A stretch of DNA of 6,322 nucleotides, from positions 1-6,322 of the forward strand of contig CAMDLJ010000157.1 of assembly GCA_945901665.1 (NCBI GenBank), given 5' to 3'. Source of the DNA: Bordetella parapertussis. GTDB taxonomy: Bacteria; Pseudomonadota; Gammaproteobacteria; Burkholderiales; Burkholderiaceae. Shown piece by piece: positions 6,089-6,322 of the stretch; position 1 is the stretch's first letter; every line of letters begins with the position of its first letter. The translations under genes and the position numbers were made by a program. The notes under the pieces were generated by a model. It ran no database searches, was not told the origin of the DNA, and saw nothing but the letters and a program-made list of their open reading frames with translations.

Positions 6089-6322
6089 TCAGGCCTGTGG
6101 CTGACGCCGGACCACATCGCGCATCAACTGGCCCAGCCCATAAGTCCACGGGCGCACCCGGTCGCTGGTGTTGACGCGGTTGCTCAAGCAGCCCAGGCGG
6201 GGGGTGGAGATGTGCACGGCGTCGCCCATTTGGTGGGTGAAGCCTTGGCCGGTGGGTTTGCCGGGCAGGGGGCGGTCTTGGGTGGGGGCGAACATGGTGC
6301 CCAAAAACAGCAGCATCCCGTC
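6089..6322 (-). CDS. Fumarylacetoacetate hydrolase-family protein, C-terminal end (5' partial)
   Basis: The last 77 residues of an enzyme whose N-terminal part lies beyond the right edge; the frame is open to the final base. The segment begins DGMLLFLGTMFAPTQDR and continues GQGFTHQMGDAVHISTPRLG, then CLSNRVNTSDRVRPWTYGLG. The LGT strand, the GFTHxxGD turn and the following beta-strand ending in a short NxV-like motif are the pattern of the C-terminal part of the FAH superfamily (hydrolases, hydratases and decarboxylases of keto acids that use an EEE/D metal site). The metal-binding residues are in the missing part, so activity cannot be judged. The PWTYG ending resembles FAH-family proteins of Burkholderiales linked to sugar-acid or aromatic keto-acid breakdown, but the substrate is unknown. 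The gene ends 147 bases before the FKBP start on the same strand, and no clear terminator follows. Confidence 0.75.
   Translation of the reverse strand, partial: DGMLLFLGTMFAPTQDRPLPGKPTGQGFTHQMGDAVHISTPRLGCLSNRVNTSDRVRPWTYGLGQLMRDVVRRQPQA

Overview
The window looks like a chromosomal segment of a GC-rich betaproteobacterium (order Burkholderiales, probably the family Comamonadaceae). This rests on protein-level resemblance of DnaK, DnaJ and GrpE, on the ABC transporter plus DUF1854 pair known from cyanophycin loci of that group, and on heat-shock promoters of the sigma-32 type with no CIRCE operator. The genus cannot be fixed from the sequence alone. Codon use and base composition look even across the genes, and I see no insertion sequence, CRISPR array, tRNA or rRNA.

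Layout. Positions 1-1232 (plus strand) hold the 3' end of an ABC exporter gene (nucleotide-binding domain only) whose stop overlaps, by ATGA, the start of a DUF1854 gene. Positions 1233-1460 are a short convergent gap. It holds a decayed 5' fragment of a metallo-beta-lactamase-fold hydrolase gene, which breaks next to a short dispersed-repeat-like sequence. Positions 1461-5304 (minus strand) carry the core Hsp70 chaperone set in the order grpE, dnaK, dnaJ. Positions 5591-5941 (minus) encode a small cytoplasmic FKBP-type prolyl isomerase. The right edge (6089-6322, minus) holds the C-terminal end of a fumarylacetoacetate hydrolase-family enzyme.

How it works together. DnaK is the ATP-driven chaperone, DnaJ delivers substrate and triggers ATP hydrolysis, and GrpE exchanges the nucleotide. 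The FKBP isomerase upstream is a further folding helper. Regulation is the most informative part. A near-perfect sigma-32 promoter lies before grpE (5347-5374), and weaker sigma-32-like sites with the same 13-base spacer lie before dnaK (4683-4710) and before the FKBP gene (5979-6006). An intrinsic terminator-like hairpin between dnaK and dnaJ (2628-2662) would set a lower dnaJ level. The grpE promoter is also embedded in a perfect 12-bp inverted repeat (5329-5369) that is not CIRCE and may be an operator. A perfect DnaA box sits in the grpE-dnaK gap. Most of the window is ordinary housekeeping sequence, and the second-look items are these control sites, the gene remnant and the ABC-DUF1854 pair.
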